From a virus: a stretch of 55,440 nt of DNA. Position 1 is the stretch's first letter. Every line of letters begins with the position of its first letter. Where the stretch lies: IMG/VR virus record IMGVR_UViG_3300013104_000029, positions 1 through 55,440 of that record. One strand, written 5' to 3'. Made by a program: the position numbers and the translations under genes. Shown here piece by piece: positions 31,706-40,260 of the stretch. Under the pieces are notes generated by a model. It did no database searches. It was given only the letters and a program-made list of their open reading frames with translations, and was not told the DNA's origin.

Positions 31706-33776
31706 GCTTCTCAGGAAGGAAGTTGCCGCCGGCTGGTCCACGCCGCCGCGGATGTCGGTGCCGGCCTGGGCCGACGAGTTCCGCAAGCTGGCCAAGGGCT
31801 TCGGCGCCGTGTCTGGCGACTGGGAAACCTCGACCGTGGAGGTGGCGCGCGGCCCGATGCTGGCGGTCACCGAGCCGGGCGTTCGGACGATCACGGCGAT
31901 GTGCGCCACGCAGTTGCTCAAGACCGAGCTGCTGCTCAACATCTTCGGGTATCACGTCCACCTGGACCCGTGCCCGATCCTGATCCTCCAGCCGAAGGCA
32001 GAGTCGGCCGAGCAGTTCTCGAAGGAGCGCCTGCAGCCGATGGTGGCCGCGACGCCGGTGCTCGACGAGCGCGTGGGCGGTTCCGAGGAGACGCTGACCT
32101 ACAAGCCCTTCCCTGGCGGCTTCGCCGGCCTGGTGGGCGCGGGCAGTCCCGACAACCTGGCGCGCCGCCCGATCCGGGTGGTGCTTGCCGACGAGATCAA
32201 CAAGTACCGGCCCACGAAGGAGGGCGACTCCCTGGTGCTGGTGGGCGAGCGCACTGCGACGTTCGCGCTGAATTCGCTGGAGGTGCGGGCGTGCAGCCCG
32301 ACCATCGAAGACGAGTGCGCCATCTCGGAGAGCTACGCGAACTCCGACCAGCGCCGCGCGACCATCGCGTGCCCGCACTGCGGCCACCGCATGTTCCCGA
32401 TGTTCTTCCAGCACGTGCAGTGGCAGAAGGACGACAAGGGCAACCACCTGCACAAGACCGCGCGGATCTACTGCGAGGCCTGCGGCAACGCCTGGTCGGA
32501 AGGTGAGCGGCAGAAGGCGCTGGCCACCACGCGCTGGCACCAGACGAAGCCGTTCGAATGCTGCGACGTCCGCCACGTTCCGCTGGATGCATATGCCGCG
32601 CTCTGGAAGGAACTGGGCGACAGCGAGGCGGCCGTGGCCCAGGTCTGGGACTGGTGGGAAGACGACGAAGAAGGCCGCTACGCGGTCTACCGCGCGCGAT
32701 GCTCGCAGTGTGGCAGCTGGCCCCTCGACAACTCGCACGCGGGCTTTCAGGCCGGCAAACTGTTCTCGCCATCGCAGAAGGACCGGCCGAGCGAGCAGGC
32801 TCGGAAATGGCTCGAAGCGAAGGGCGATGCGGACCGCGAGCTGTCGTGGTGGAACACCCAGCAGGGCCTGCCGCACCGGCCGCTGGCCAGCAAGGCGCTG
32901 GCGGTCGACACGCTGCTGTCGCGGCGCGAGGTGTTCGACGCCGAGGTGCCGCACGGCGTGGCGCTGCTCACGCTCGGCATCGACGTGCAGGACTTCCGGA
33001 TCGAACTCGAGCTGGTCGGATGGGGCAAGGATGAGGAGAGCTGGTCGATCGACTACCACGTCATCGAAGGAGAGTTCGGCGACCCGGCGACGCAAGCGCA
33101 GCTCGATGCCTACATGAAGCGGCTCTGGCGCCGGGGCGACGGCCGGACGTTCGAGGTAATGGCCGCGTGCATCGACTCTGGCGGCCACCACACCCAGGCG
33201 GTCTACAACTTCGCGAAGGCGCGGCTCGGTCGGCGCGTGTGGGCCATCAAGGGCGCTTCGGAGCGCGATGGTCAGCGCAACCCCGTGTGGCCCACGAAGA
33301 AACCGAACCGGCGCACGAAGGCCAGTTTCCGGCCGGTGGTCATCGGCGGCAATGCCGCGCGCGACATCATCCGCACCCGCCTGCTGCTGGGCGTGCCCAC
33401 CCCGGGCAAGCCGGCTCCGGGCTACATGCACTTCCCCGCGGACCGCGACATCGGCTACTTCCAGCAGCTGACCGCCGACCGCCTGACGTTGAAAGAGATC
33501 GGGCGTCGCAAGGTGCGCATCTGGGAAACACCGAACGGCAAGGCCAACGAGGCTGCCGACTGCCGCGTCTACGCCTACGCCGCGCTGTGCGGCCTGCTGC
33601 ACTTCGGACTGCAGCTCAACCGCCGCGCCGAACTCGTGCTGCCCGCACCGCCGGCCGCCGACCAGAACGCCATCGCGCTGCCGCAAGAAGACGGCGCCCT
33701 GATACCCGACGGTGTGCCGACCGCTGTTGCGCCGCGCCCCGCCGCCAAGAAGAGCCTGATCGCCAGGCTCGCATGA
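31647..33776 (+). CDS. terL: Terminase large subunit, lambda GpA type
   Basis: 709 residues. The ATPase half has a P-loop-like segment (ATQLLKTELLLN, ~87-98) and Walker B VVLADEIN (~182). Two CxxC pairs (CPHCGHRM, CEACGNAW) lie at ~240-280, and a third at ~355. The nuclease half carries LGIDVQD (~445) and CIDSGGHH (~509), metal-binding acids typical of GpA proteins. It packages DNA into the prohead and cuts at cos. Confidence 0.93.
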   Translation: MFTSNLPPWESPADSSAKAELLRKEVAAGWSTPPRMSVPAWADEFRKLAKGFGAVSGDWETSTVEVARGPMLAVTEPGVRTITAMCATQLLKTELLLNIFGYHVHLDPCPILILQPKAESAEQFSKERLQPMVAATPVLDERVGGSEETLTYKPFPGGFAGLVGAGSPDNLARRPIRVVLADEINKYRPTKEGDSLVLVGERTATFALNSLEVRACSPTIEDECAISESYANSDQRRATIACPHCGHRMFPMFFQHVQWQKDDKGNHLHKTARIYCEACGNAWSEGERQKALATTRWHQTKPFECCDVRHVPLDAYAALWKELGDSEAAVAQVWDWWEDDEEGRYAVYRARCSQCGSWPLDNSHAGFQAGKLFSPSQKDRPSEQARKWLEAKGDADRELSWWNTQQGLPHRPLASKALAVDTLLSRREVFDAEVPHGVALLTLGIDVQDFRIELELVGWGKDEESWSIDYHVIEGEFGDPATQAQLDAYMKRLWRRGDGRTFEVMAACIDSGGHHTQAVYNFAKARLGRRVWAIKGASERDGQRNPVWPTKKPNRRTKASFRPVVIGGNAARDIIRTRLLLGVPTPGKPAPGYMHFPADRDIGYFQQLTADRLTLKEIGRRKVRIWETPNGKANEAADCRVYAYAALCGLLHFGLQLNRRAELVLPAPPAADQNAIALPQEDGALIPDGVPTAVAPRPAAKKSLIARLA

Positions 33777-33786
33777 AGGATTCACC

Positions 33787-33990
33787 ATGCTGATTTCCCG
33801 CAAGGTCGGACACGTCACGTTCCACCACGACGACGAGTTCAAAGGCGAGGTGACCATCGAGAAGGGTGACACGCGCCTGTCGGTGTCGATGGAGGCGCTG
33901 CGCGCCTTCGTTGCCGAGAGCGTGCGCCACGAGCTCGCCGCCCATGTGGCCAAGATGAAGCCGGCAGACCTGCTGCGCCGGATCGCCTGA
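33787..33990 (+). CDS. Small structural-region protein
   Basis: 67 residues (MLISRKVGHVTFHHDDEF...): beta strands then a helix ending in KPADLLRRIA. It lies between TerL and the gpW-like gene, a position where many lambda-head phages carry a short unknown protein. Confidence 0.6.
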   Translation: MLISRKVGHVTFHHDDEFKGEVTIEKGDTRLSVSMEALRAFVAESVRHELAAHVAKMKPADLLRRIA

Positions 33991-33992
33991 CG

Positions 33993-34259
33993 ATGCGCCG
34001 CACCAGCATCCTCGACGGCATCAGCTTGGCCGACCTGCAGGCGCGCCTCGCCGCTCTGCAGCAGGCCTATCTCGACCTCATGGCAGGCGGGAAAGTCGCG
34101 TCCGCGTCGTACACCCAAGGGGACGGCGCCCGCACGGTGACCTACACCCAGGCGAACATCGCCGACCTCACGCAAGCCATCCTGGCGCTGCAGACCCAGA
34201 TCGACCGGCTGACCGGCCAGTGCATCAATCGCCGCGCGCCGATGCGGCCGGTGTTCTGA
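33993..34259 (+). CDS. gpW-like head-completion protein
   Basis: 88 residues. ISLADLQARLAALQQAYLDL, then a hairpin (KVASASYTQ...TVTYTQ) and ANIADLTQAILALQTQID, match the gpW fold that plugs the portal and joins it to the tail. It ends one base before the portal gene. Confidence 0.85.
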   Translation: MRRTSILDGISLADLQARLAALQQAYLDLMAGGKVASASYTQGDGARTVTYTQANIADLTQAILALQTQIDRLTGQCINRRAPMRPVF

Positions 34260-34260
34260 G

Positions 34261-35943
34261 ATGAGCGCTCCTTTTCAGATCCTCGACGCGAGCGGCAAGC
34301 CGATGAGCATGCCCACGCCCGCGCGAGCCCGCGCCAGCGGCGCGCCGGGCTACCTCAACCTGCCGAGCGGTTCGAACTTCGCATACGAAGCCTCGAACAT
34401 CGCGAGCCAGGAGATGGGCAACTGGCAGCCGTGGATCCGCTCGCCCGACTCGGAGATCAACCCGTTCCGCGACCGCATGGTGGCGCGCACGCGCGACCAG
34501 GTACGCAACGACGGATGGTCGACCGGCGGCGTCACGCGGATCCTCGACAACGTCGTCGGCACGCACCTGCGGCTGTCGGCGTCGCCGGACTACCGGGCGC
34601 TCAAGGCGCGCTTCGGCAAGGCCTTCGACGCCACCTGGGCGATGGAATTCCAGCGGGCGGCCGAGGCGCTGTGGCGCGGCTACTCGGAGAGCCTGGGCCG
34701 GTGGAACGACGTGGAGCGCGCTCTCACGACCGGCCAGCAGTTCCGGCTGGCCATGCGCCACAAGCTGATCGACGGCGAGGCCTTGGCGCTCGCCTACTGG
34801 ATGCCGGAGCGCGTGGGCGCCGGCGGTGCCGACTATGCGACCTGTATCCGCCTGATCGACCCCGACCGGCTCAGCAACCCGTTCCAGGGCCCCGACACCA
34901 AGAACATGCGCGGCGGGATCGAGATCGACGAGGAAACCGGCGAACGCCTGGCCGCGCACATCCGCCGCGCGCAGCAAAACGACTGGTATCTCTCGGTCGA
35001 GGCAAACACCTGGGAGCGCGTGCCTTTCGAGGATGACGACGGCTTCACCCGGGTGATCCACGACTTTGACCGGGACCGCGCCGGCCAGCACCGCGGCATC
35101 AGCGCGTTCAGTCCGATCCTGTCGCACGCCCGCATGCTGGCACGCTACTACGGGCTCGAACTGCAGCAGGCGTCGCTCGCCGCAGCGCTGGGCACCTATG
35201 TGACCAGCCCTTACGACCCTGCGCTCGTGCAGGAGGCCCTGGGCGCCGACGACGCCGCGGCGCAGGAACTCAATGCCTACCAGCAGATGCGTGCCGAGTG
35301 GTCGCAGGAGCGGCCGGCCTACTTCAACGGCGTGAAGGTGCCGACGCTGGCGCCCGGCGAAAGCATCGAATCGGTCGCGAGCCCGCACCCGCACACCGGC
35401 TTCGCCGACTTCGCCCACGAGATGCTGGGCCTGTACTCGGCGGCTACTGGCCTGTCGCGCGAGCAGATCACCCAGGACTGGTCGCGGACCAACTACAGCA
35501 GCGCGCGCGCCGCGCTGATGGAGAGCTGGAAGACGCTGATGCGCCGGCGCGGCGAGTTCACCACCAACTTCGCCACGCCGAACTACGCGCTGTGGCTGCG
35601 CGAGGCGATGGAGAATGGCGAACTGCCGCTGCCCGCCGGCGCGCCGAGCTTCGTCGAGGCGGCCACCGCCTATTCGCGCTGCCGCTGGCTCGGCCCGGCA
35701 CGTGGCTGGATCGACCCCGTCAAGGAACCGGCCGGCAGCGTGCTGCGCATGGAAGCGGGCCTAGCCACGCTGGAGAGCGAAGGCGCAGAGCAGGGCGTCG
35801 ACTGGGAGGAGGTCGCCGACCAGCGCCAGATCGAACAGAAGGCCTACGAAGAGCGCGGCCTGCCGCCTCCGAAGTGGGCAGCCATCCAGGGCACCGGCGA
35901 CTTCTTCAAAGACGACAGCGAGTCGAAGGCACAGCAACCATGA
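34261..35943 (+). CDS. Portal protein, lambda gpB type
   Basis: 560 residues. Recognisable lambda-portal segments: RMVARTRDQVRNDGW, GHISAFSPILSH-like (RGISAFSPILSHARM), and SPHPHTGFADFAHEMLG ... LSREQITQDWSRTNYSSARA. It forms the dodecameric channel for DNA entry and the terminase docking site. The acidic, disordered C-terminus is normal. Confidence 0.93.
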   Translation: MSAPFQILDASGKPMSMPTPARARASGAPGYLNLPSGSNFAYEASNIASQEMGNWQPWIRSPDSEINPFRDRMVARTRDQVRNDGWSTGGVTRILDNVVGTHLRLSASPDYRALKARFGKAFDATWAMEFQRAAEALWRGYSESLGRWNDVERALTTGQQFRLAMRHKLIDGEALALAYWMPERVGAGGADYATCIRLIDPDRLSNPFQGPDTKNMRGGIEIDEETGERLAAHIRRAQQNDWYLSVEANTWERVPFEDDDGFTRVIHDFDRDRAGQHRGISAFSPILSHARMLARYYGLELQQASLAAALGTYVTSPYDPALVQEALGADDAAAQELNAYQQMRAEWSQERPAYFNGVKVPTLAPGESIESVASPHPHTGFADFAHEMLGLYSAATGLSREQITQDWSRTNYSSARAALMESWKTLMRRRGEFTTNFATPNYALWLREAMENGELPLPAGAPSFVEAATAYSRCRWLGPARGWIDPVKEPAGSVLRMEAGLATLESEGAEQGVDWEEVADQRQIEQKAYEERGLPPPKWAAIQGTGDFFKDDSESKAQQP

Positions 35944-36803
35944 AACCCTATCCGTTCTCGGCCGCTCGCATCTTCGGTGTGCCGCTGGCCATCCATCCGA
36001 CGAAGGGCAAGGTCATCGCGCGGGCGCTGGCCGATCGCCTCAACATCACGAGCGTGACGGTGCAGGGCGCCGGCGGCGCAACGATGATGGAAGACGACTG
36101 GGACTACAGCGAGCCGGCCGAGGAGCGCGGCTACGAGGTGGTCAATGGCGTCGCGGTGGTGCCGGTGAGCGGGACTTTGGTGCACAAGGGCACCAGCCTG
36201 CGGCCTTACTCCGGCATGCTGGGCTACAACGCCATCCGCCACAACCTAATGATGGCGTTGAACGACGACAGCGCGCGCGCCGTGGTGCTCGACTGCAACT
36301 CGCCGGGCGGCGAGGTATCCGGTTGCTTCGACCTGGTCGATGCCATCTACGAGGCCCGCGGAGACAAGCCGATCACGGCCATCTGCGACGACATGGCCTA
36401 CAGCGCCTGCTATGCCATCGCCAGCGCCTGCGATTCCATCGTGCTGCCGCGCACGGGCGGTGTCGGCTCGATCGGCGTGATCACCATGCACGCCGAGTAT
36501 TCGAAGGCTCTGCGCGGCGCGGGCGTCGAAGTCACCATCTTCCAGTACGGCGACCGCAAGGCCGACGGCAATCCCTACAACCCTCTTTCGAAAGAAGCGG
36601 CCGCCCGTTTCCAGGCAGACATCGACGAGCTCGGCGAACTGTTCGTCGAGACCGTCGCCCGCAACCGCGGCATCGCGGCTTCGAAGATCAAGGCCACCCA
36701 GGCCGCCACGTACATGGGCGCCGCCGGCGTCGATGCTGGTCTCGCCGACGCTGTCATGGCGCCCGACGAGGCTTTCCGAGTCCTGCTCGCCGAGCTGGGC
36801 TGA
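35940..36803 (+). CDS. S49-family head maturation protease
   Basis: 287 residues. ClpP/SppA-like fold: NSPGGEVSG oxyanion region (120-128), catalytic S155 in MAYSACYA and K207 in GDRKADG. It would process scaffold and head proteins. Overlaps the portal stop by 4 bases. The usual in-frame scaffold (lambda Nu3) is instead probably the separate acidic gene that follows. Confidence 0.92.
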   Translation: MKPYPFSAARIFGVPLAIHPTKGKVIARALADRLNITSVTVQGAGGATMMEDDWDYSEPAEERGYEVVNGVAVVPVSGTLVHKGTSLRPYSGMLGYNAIRHNLMMALNDDSARAVVLDCNSPGGEVSGCFDLVDAIYEARGDKPITAICDDMAYSACYAIASACDSIVLPRTGGVGSIGVITMHAEYSKALRGAGVEVTIFQYGDRKADGNPYNPLSKEAAARFQADIDELGELFVETVARNRGIAASKIKATQAATYMGAAGVDAGLADAVMAPDEAFRVLLAELG

Positions 36804-36827
36804 ACCACCACCACCAGAGGTACTGAC

Positions 36828-37415
36828 ATGAGTCTGCAAAAAGCGGTGGCGAACGCCTTCTCGTTCGCGCACTTGGGCAACATCGGCCGCAGCAAGGCGT
36901 CGAAGGCCGCCGCCGAGGACGACGAGGAAAAGAAGGACGCGAAGGCCGAGGCCGAAGAAGACGACGACGAAAAGAAGGACGACAAGTCGGCCGAGGGCGA
37001 AGACGACGACGCCAGCGCCGAGGGTGACGATCCCGAGAAGAAGGACGACGACGAGAAGCCTTCGAGCAAGGCCGAAGACGACGACGAAGACAAGGACGAG
37101 GAAATGCGCGGCAAGTCCGCTGCAGCTCAGGCGCGCCGCCGTGAGCAGGCTCGCTGCGCCGCAATCTTCGCATCGCCGGCTGCCGCGCGAAACCCCGTTC
37201 TCGCCGCTAACCTGGCTTTCAAGGGCCGCATGCCACGCCGCGAGGCCATAGCTCTGCTGGAAAGCACGCCCGCACCGGCAGCCGCCAGCCACGTCAGCCG
37301 CTCCGCGCGAAATCCGCAAGTCGGCGCCGGTGGCGACACCAAGCCCACGCCCCAGCAGGCCGTCGCCGCTCGCTGGGACCACAACCTCCAGGCAGCAGCC
37401 AAGGGCCGCCGCTGA
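36828..37415 (+). CDS. Acidic head-assembly (scaffold-like) protein
   Basis: 195 residues. Residues ~28-93 are almost only D, E, K, A and S; the C-terminal half is Ala/Arg-rich with helices (RREQARCAAIFAS). The position between protease and decoration protein, and the composition, suggest a scaffold or protease-cleaved assembly factor. Confidence 0.6.
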   Translation: MSLQKAVANAFSFAHLGNIGRSKASKAAAEDDEEKKDAKAEAEEDDDEKKDDKSAEGEDDDASAEGDDPEKKDDDEKPSSKAEDDDEDKDEEMRGKSAAAQARRREQARCAAIFASPAAARNPVLAANLAFKGRMPRREAIALLESTPAPAAASHVSRSARNPQVGAGGDTKPTPQQAVAARWDHNLQAAAKGRR

Positions 37416-37447
37416 TCTTCAACCTGTTGCCTACAAGGAACTGAACC

Positions 37448-37828
37448 ATGGCCAATCCCACCGTCACCCCCCTCGTCGAGCAATGGCACGACGGCGGCTT
37501 TCTCGTCTCCCAGGCGAACGGGCACCGCTCGGTCGACCAGGCTGTGCTCGCCGCCGGCGCGAAGGTCTACGCCGGCACCATCGTCGGCAAGATCACTGCC
37601 TCCGGCAAGTTCGTGCAGTGCGTCAGCACGGCCAGCGACGGATCGCAAGTGCCCGCCGGCATCTTGTTCGGCACCAAAGACGCCACGCTGGCCGACAAGC
37701 CGTGCGTGGTCGTGCGCCGTGACTGCGAAGTCAACACCACCGAGCTGATCTGGGATGCGTCGTTCAACGCCGGCGCCATCACGACCGGCCTCGCCACCCT
37801 GGCCGGCCTCGGCATCATCGGCCGCTGA
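37448..37828 (+). CDS. Head decoration protein, gpD type
   Basis: 126 residues. A beta-rich protein with GAKVYAGTIVGKIT and VPAGILFGTKDATL, typical of lambda gpD/SHP-like decoration proteins that stabilise the expanded capsid. It lies just before the terminator and the major capsid gene. Confidence 0.85.
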   Translation: MANPTVTPLVEQWHDGGFLVSQANGHRSVDQAVLAAGAKVYAGTIVGKITASGKFVQCVSTASDGSQVPAGILFGTKDATLADKPCVVVRRDCEVNTTELIWDASFNAGAITTGLATLAGLGIIGR

Positions 37829-37850
37829 GCCCACACATCAACCAATTGAG

Positions 37851-37872
37851 ACCGCCTTCGGGCGGTTTTTTC
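37851..37872 (+). terminator. Intrinsic terminator upstream of the capsid gene
   Basis: CCGCC (37852-37856), TTCG loop, GGCGG (37861-37865), then TTTTTT. It ends 20 bases before the capsid ATG. Confidence 0.85.
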
Positions 37873-37891
37873 ATTTCCAGAAGGAACTGAC

Positions 37892-38956
37892 ATGGCAGCC
37901 GAAATCATCGACATCTTCAACGGCGACGCGTTCAGCGCGCTGACCCTGACGCAAGGCGTTCAACGCAACCCCTACCAGCCGGGTGCGCTGGGCCGGCTCA
38001 ACATCTTCGACCCGAACCCGATCCGCACCACGGCGGTCTCGGTGGAAGAGCGCACCGGCGTGCTGAAGCTCATCGGCTTCAGCCAGCGCGGCGCCGAAGG
38101 CACGCAGCGCACGACCGAGAAGCGCAAGATGCGCTACTTCGACGTGCCGCGCCTGATGCACGACGACACGATCCACACGTACGAACTGCAGAACATCCGC
38201 GAGTTTCCGGAAGGCCCCACCGGCCAGATCGTGACCGTGCCGATGCAGCTCGAGCGCGAAGTGGCGCGTCGACTCGCCGGCCCGACCGGCCTGCTGGCCA
38301 GCGTCGAGTACACGAAGGAATACCTGCGCCTCGCGGCCGTGCAGGGCATGGTGCTGGACCCCAAGGACGGCAGCGTGCTCTACAACTGGTTCGACGAGTT
38401 CCAGATCACGCAGGCGGCCGAAGTCGCCTTCAATCTCTCGGCCGGCACCGCCAACAGTCTGCGACCGATCATCAACGGCATCAAACGCACGATGGCGCGC
38501 AAGGCACAGGGCGCCTTCACGCAGACCACGTCGGTGATGGCGCTGTGCGGCGACGTGTTCTACGACCAGTTCACGAACCATCCGGACGTGATCCGCACCT
38601 TCCTGAACTGGGAAGGCGCGAAGCAGCTGCGCGACGACTCCTTCGGCGACGCCTTCAACTCGGTCGAGTTCGACGGCATCACCTGGGTGAACTACCGCGG
38701 CTCCGACGACAACAGCTCGGTGAAGATCGCGGACGACAAGGTCAAGTTCTTCCCGGTGAATGCGCCCGGCATCTTCCAGGAGGTGATGGCGCCCGGCGAG
38801 TCGGCCGAATTCATCAACCAGCCCGGCGCGCCGGTGTACGTGCTGCCGATCCCCGACCGGGATCGCCGCATGTGGTGGAAGATGGAGGCCTACGCCTATC
38901 CGCTGTACCTCTGCACCCGTCCCGAGGTGCTGCTCTCCGGCCGCGCGGGCACCTGA
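37892..38956 (+). CDS. Major capsid protein, lambda gpE type
   Basis: 354 residues. Characteristic segments: FSALTLTQGVQRNPYQPGAL at the start, QGMVLDPKDGSVLYNWFDEF, and VNAPGIFQEVMAPGE near the end. It forms the icosahedral shell. AGAAGGA lies 6 bases upstream of the ATG. Confidence 0.93.
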   Translation: MAAEIIDIFNGDAFSALTLTQGVQRNPYQPGALGRLNIFDPNPIRTTAVSVEERTGVLKLIGFSQRGAEGTQRTTEKRKMRYFDVPRLMHDDTIHTYELQNIREFPEGPTGQIVTVPMQLEREVARRLAGPTGLLASVEYTKEYLRLAAVQGMVLDPKDGSVLYNWFDEFQITQAAEVAFNLSAGTANSLRPIINGIKRTMARKAQGAFTQTTSVMALCGDVFYDQFTNHPDVIRTFLNWEGAKQLRDDSFGDAFNSVEFDGITWVNYRGSDDNSSVKIADDKVKFFPVNAPGIFQEVMAPGESAEFINQPGAPVYVLPIPDRDRRMWWKMEAYAYPLYLCTRPEVLLSGRAGT

Positions 38957-39276
38957 TGGTCGACTGGGACGCGCTGGTGCTGGGCCCGGTGCACGGGGTC
39001 TTCGCCGAACCTGTCGTCTACCTTCCTCGGGGCGGCTCGCCGTCCACGACGGAGGGCATCTTCGACGAGGCCTACCGCGAGGTGGACCTGGCCGGGGGGA
39101 TGGCGGTCACGACGGAGACGCCGGTGCTCGGGATCCGGCTCAGCGCGTTCCCGCGAATTCCGTTGCAGGACGACCAGGTGCAGATCGTGCGCACGGGCAT
39201 CACCTTCACCATCCGGGAGACACAGCTAGATGGCCACGGCGCCGCGAAGCTGCTGCTGAACCGGCCGACGCCATGA
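38956..39276 (+). CDS. Head-tail joining protein
   Basis: 106 residues, mostly beta: IRLSAFPRIPLQDDQVQI and GITFTIRETQLDGHG match the phage head-tail joining/FII-like family. It overlaps the capsid stop (TGATG) and the next gene's start. Confidence 0.75.
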   Translation: MVDWDALVLGPVHGVFAEPVVYLPRGGSPSTTEGIFDEAYREVDLAGGMAVTTETPVLGIRLSAFPRIPLQDDQVQIVRTGITFTIRETQLDGHGAAKLLLNRPTP

Positions 39277-39953
39277 CCGATACCAACCCTCTCGCGCAGC
39301 CCATGCTCGCGCGCCGGATGCTGCGGCTGGCGGTGATGGCGGCGCTGCAGCCGCTGAAGGCCTCCGCCGGCGTGGCGACCATCTCGTCGCCTGGCGTGTG
39401 GCCCACGCCGCAGGAGAAGCTGCCCGCGCTGCTGGTCAACACGCCGACCGAGCAGAAGACAGCGGTCACCACGGGGCAGGCGAACTTCACCACTGGTTCG
39501 TCTATCGTCATTCAGGGGCAGCTCTCCCGTTCGTCGCCGGAGGAGGCACTCGACGCTCTCGAGGCTTTGGCTTTTGCGGTGGAGAACGCGGTGCTCACGG
39601 ACTACTGGGTCACCCGCACTGTTCAGCGGTTCACGAGCGTGCAGACCGAAAGCGAAGTGACTTCCGAGGGCGGCCCGCATCTCGCCGGTTTCCGCATGAC
39701 GCTGGTCGGCGAGATGTTCGAGACCTTCGATCCGACGTTGGTGCAGCCAGCAGAGACGCCGTGGCCGCCGCAGTCGCCCGTGATCGTTCCCCTCGAGAGC
39801 ATGCGCATCCACCTGGACACCGCCCAGCCTTTCGACGCCTCCGGCACCTACCCGGATCCGCCGTTCCCTGACGCCGTGAACCCGGCGCCGCGCACCACCG
39901 GGCCCGACGGACGGGACGAGGGCGCTCTCGACATTCAACTACCGCAGCCATAG
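39273..39953 (+). CDS. Tail completion/terminator-like protein
   Basis: 226 residues. A helix-beta arrangement (LRLAVMAALQPLKAS; KLPALLVNTPTEQKTA; IVIQGQLSRSSPEEALDALE) resembles tail-terminator proteins that cap the tail tube before it joins the head. The C-terminus is proline-rich. Family not certain. Confidence 0.65.
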   Translation: MTDTNPLAQPMLARRMLRLAVMAALQPLKASAGVATISSPGVWPTPQEKLPALLVNTPTEQKTAVTTGQANFTTGSSIVIQGQLSRSSPEEALDALEALAFAVENAVLTDYWVTRTVQRFTSVQTESEVTSEGGPHLAGFRMTLVGEMFETFDPTLVQPAETPWPPQSPVIVPLESMRIHLDTAQPFDASGTYPDPPFPDAVNPAPRTTGPDGRDEGALDIQLPQP

Positions 39954-39965
39954 GAGCCATCCGCC

Positions 39966-40199
39966 ATGTACGTGAAAGCCGCCCCCGGCATGAAGATCCG
40001 CGACCCCGATCTGAAGGACCTGCTTCCCGACGACGGCCGCGACGTGCCCGACACCGACTACTGGCAGCGCCGGCTGCGCGACGGCGACGTCGTCGAGGCC
40101 AATCCTCCCGCCGAGGCGCCCGAGCCTCCCGCTCCAGCACCTGCATTGCCGAAGGCCGAGAAGGCCGCCAAGCCCGACACGGCCACCAGCACCAGCTGA
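39966..40199 (+). CDS. DUF2635-like small tail-region protein
   Basis: 77 residues: MYVKAAPGMKIRDPDLKDLL and PDTDYWQRRLRDGDVVE match the DUF2635 family always found just before a Mu-type sheath gene. The rest is an Ala/Pro/Glu tail. Function unknown. Confidence 0.85.
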   Translation: MYVKAAPGMKIRDPDLKDLLPDDGRDVPDTDYWQRRLRDGDVVEANPPAEAPEPPAPAPALPKAEKAAKPDTATSTS

Positions 40200-40221
40200 G
40201 CGCTACCACCCCTCACCGAAC

Positions 40222-40244
40222 AGCCCGCCTTGAGCGGGCTTTTT
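40222..40244 (+). terminator. Intrinsic terminator upstream of the sheath gene
   Basis: AGCCCGC / GCGGGCT with a 4-base loop followed by TTTTT. It ends 16 bases before the sheath ATG. Confidence 0.85.
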
Positions 40245-40260
40245 CATTTCAGGAGCCACC

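Noticed and set aside
31536-34175. 879-residue minus-strand open frame
   Set aside because: Shadow of the terminase genes.
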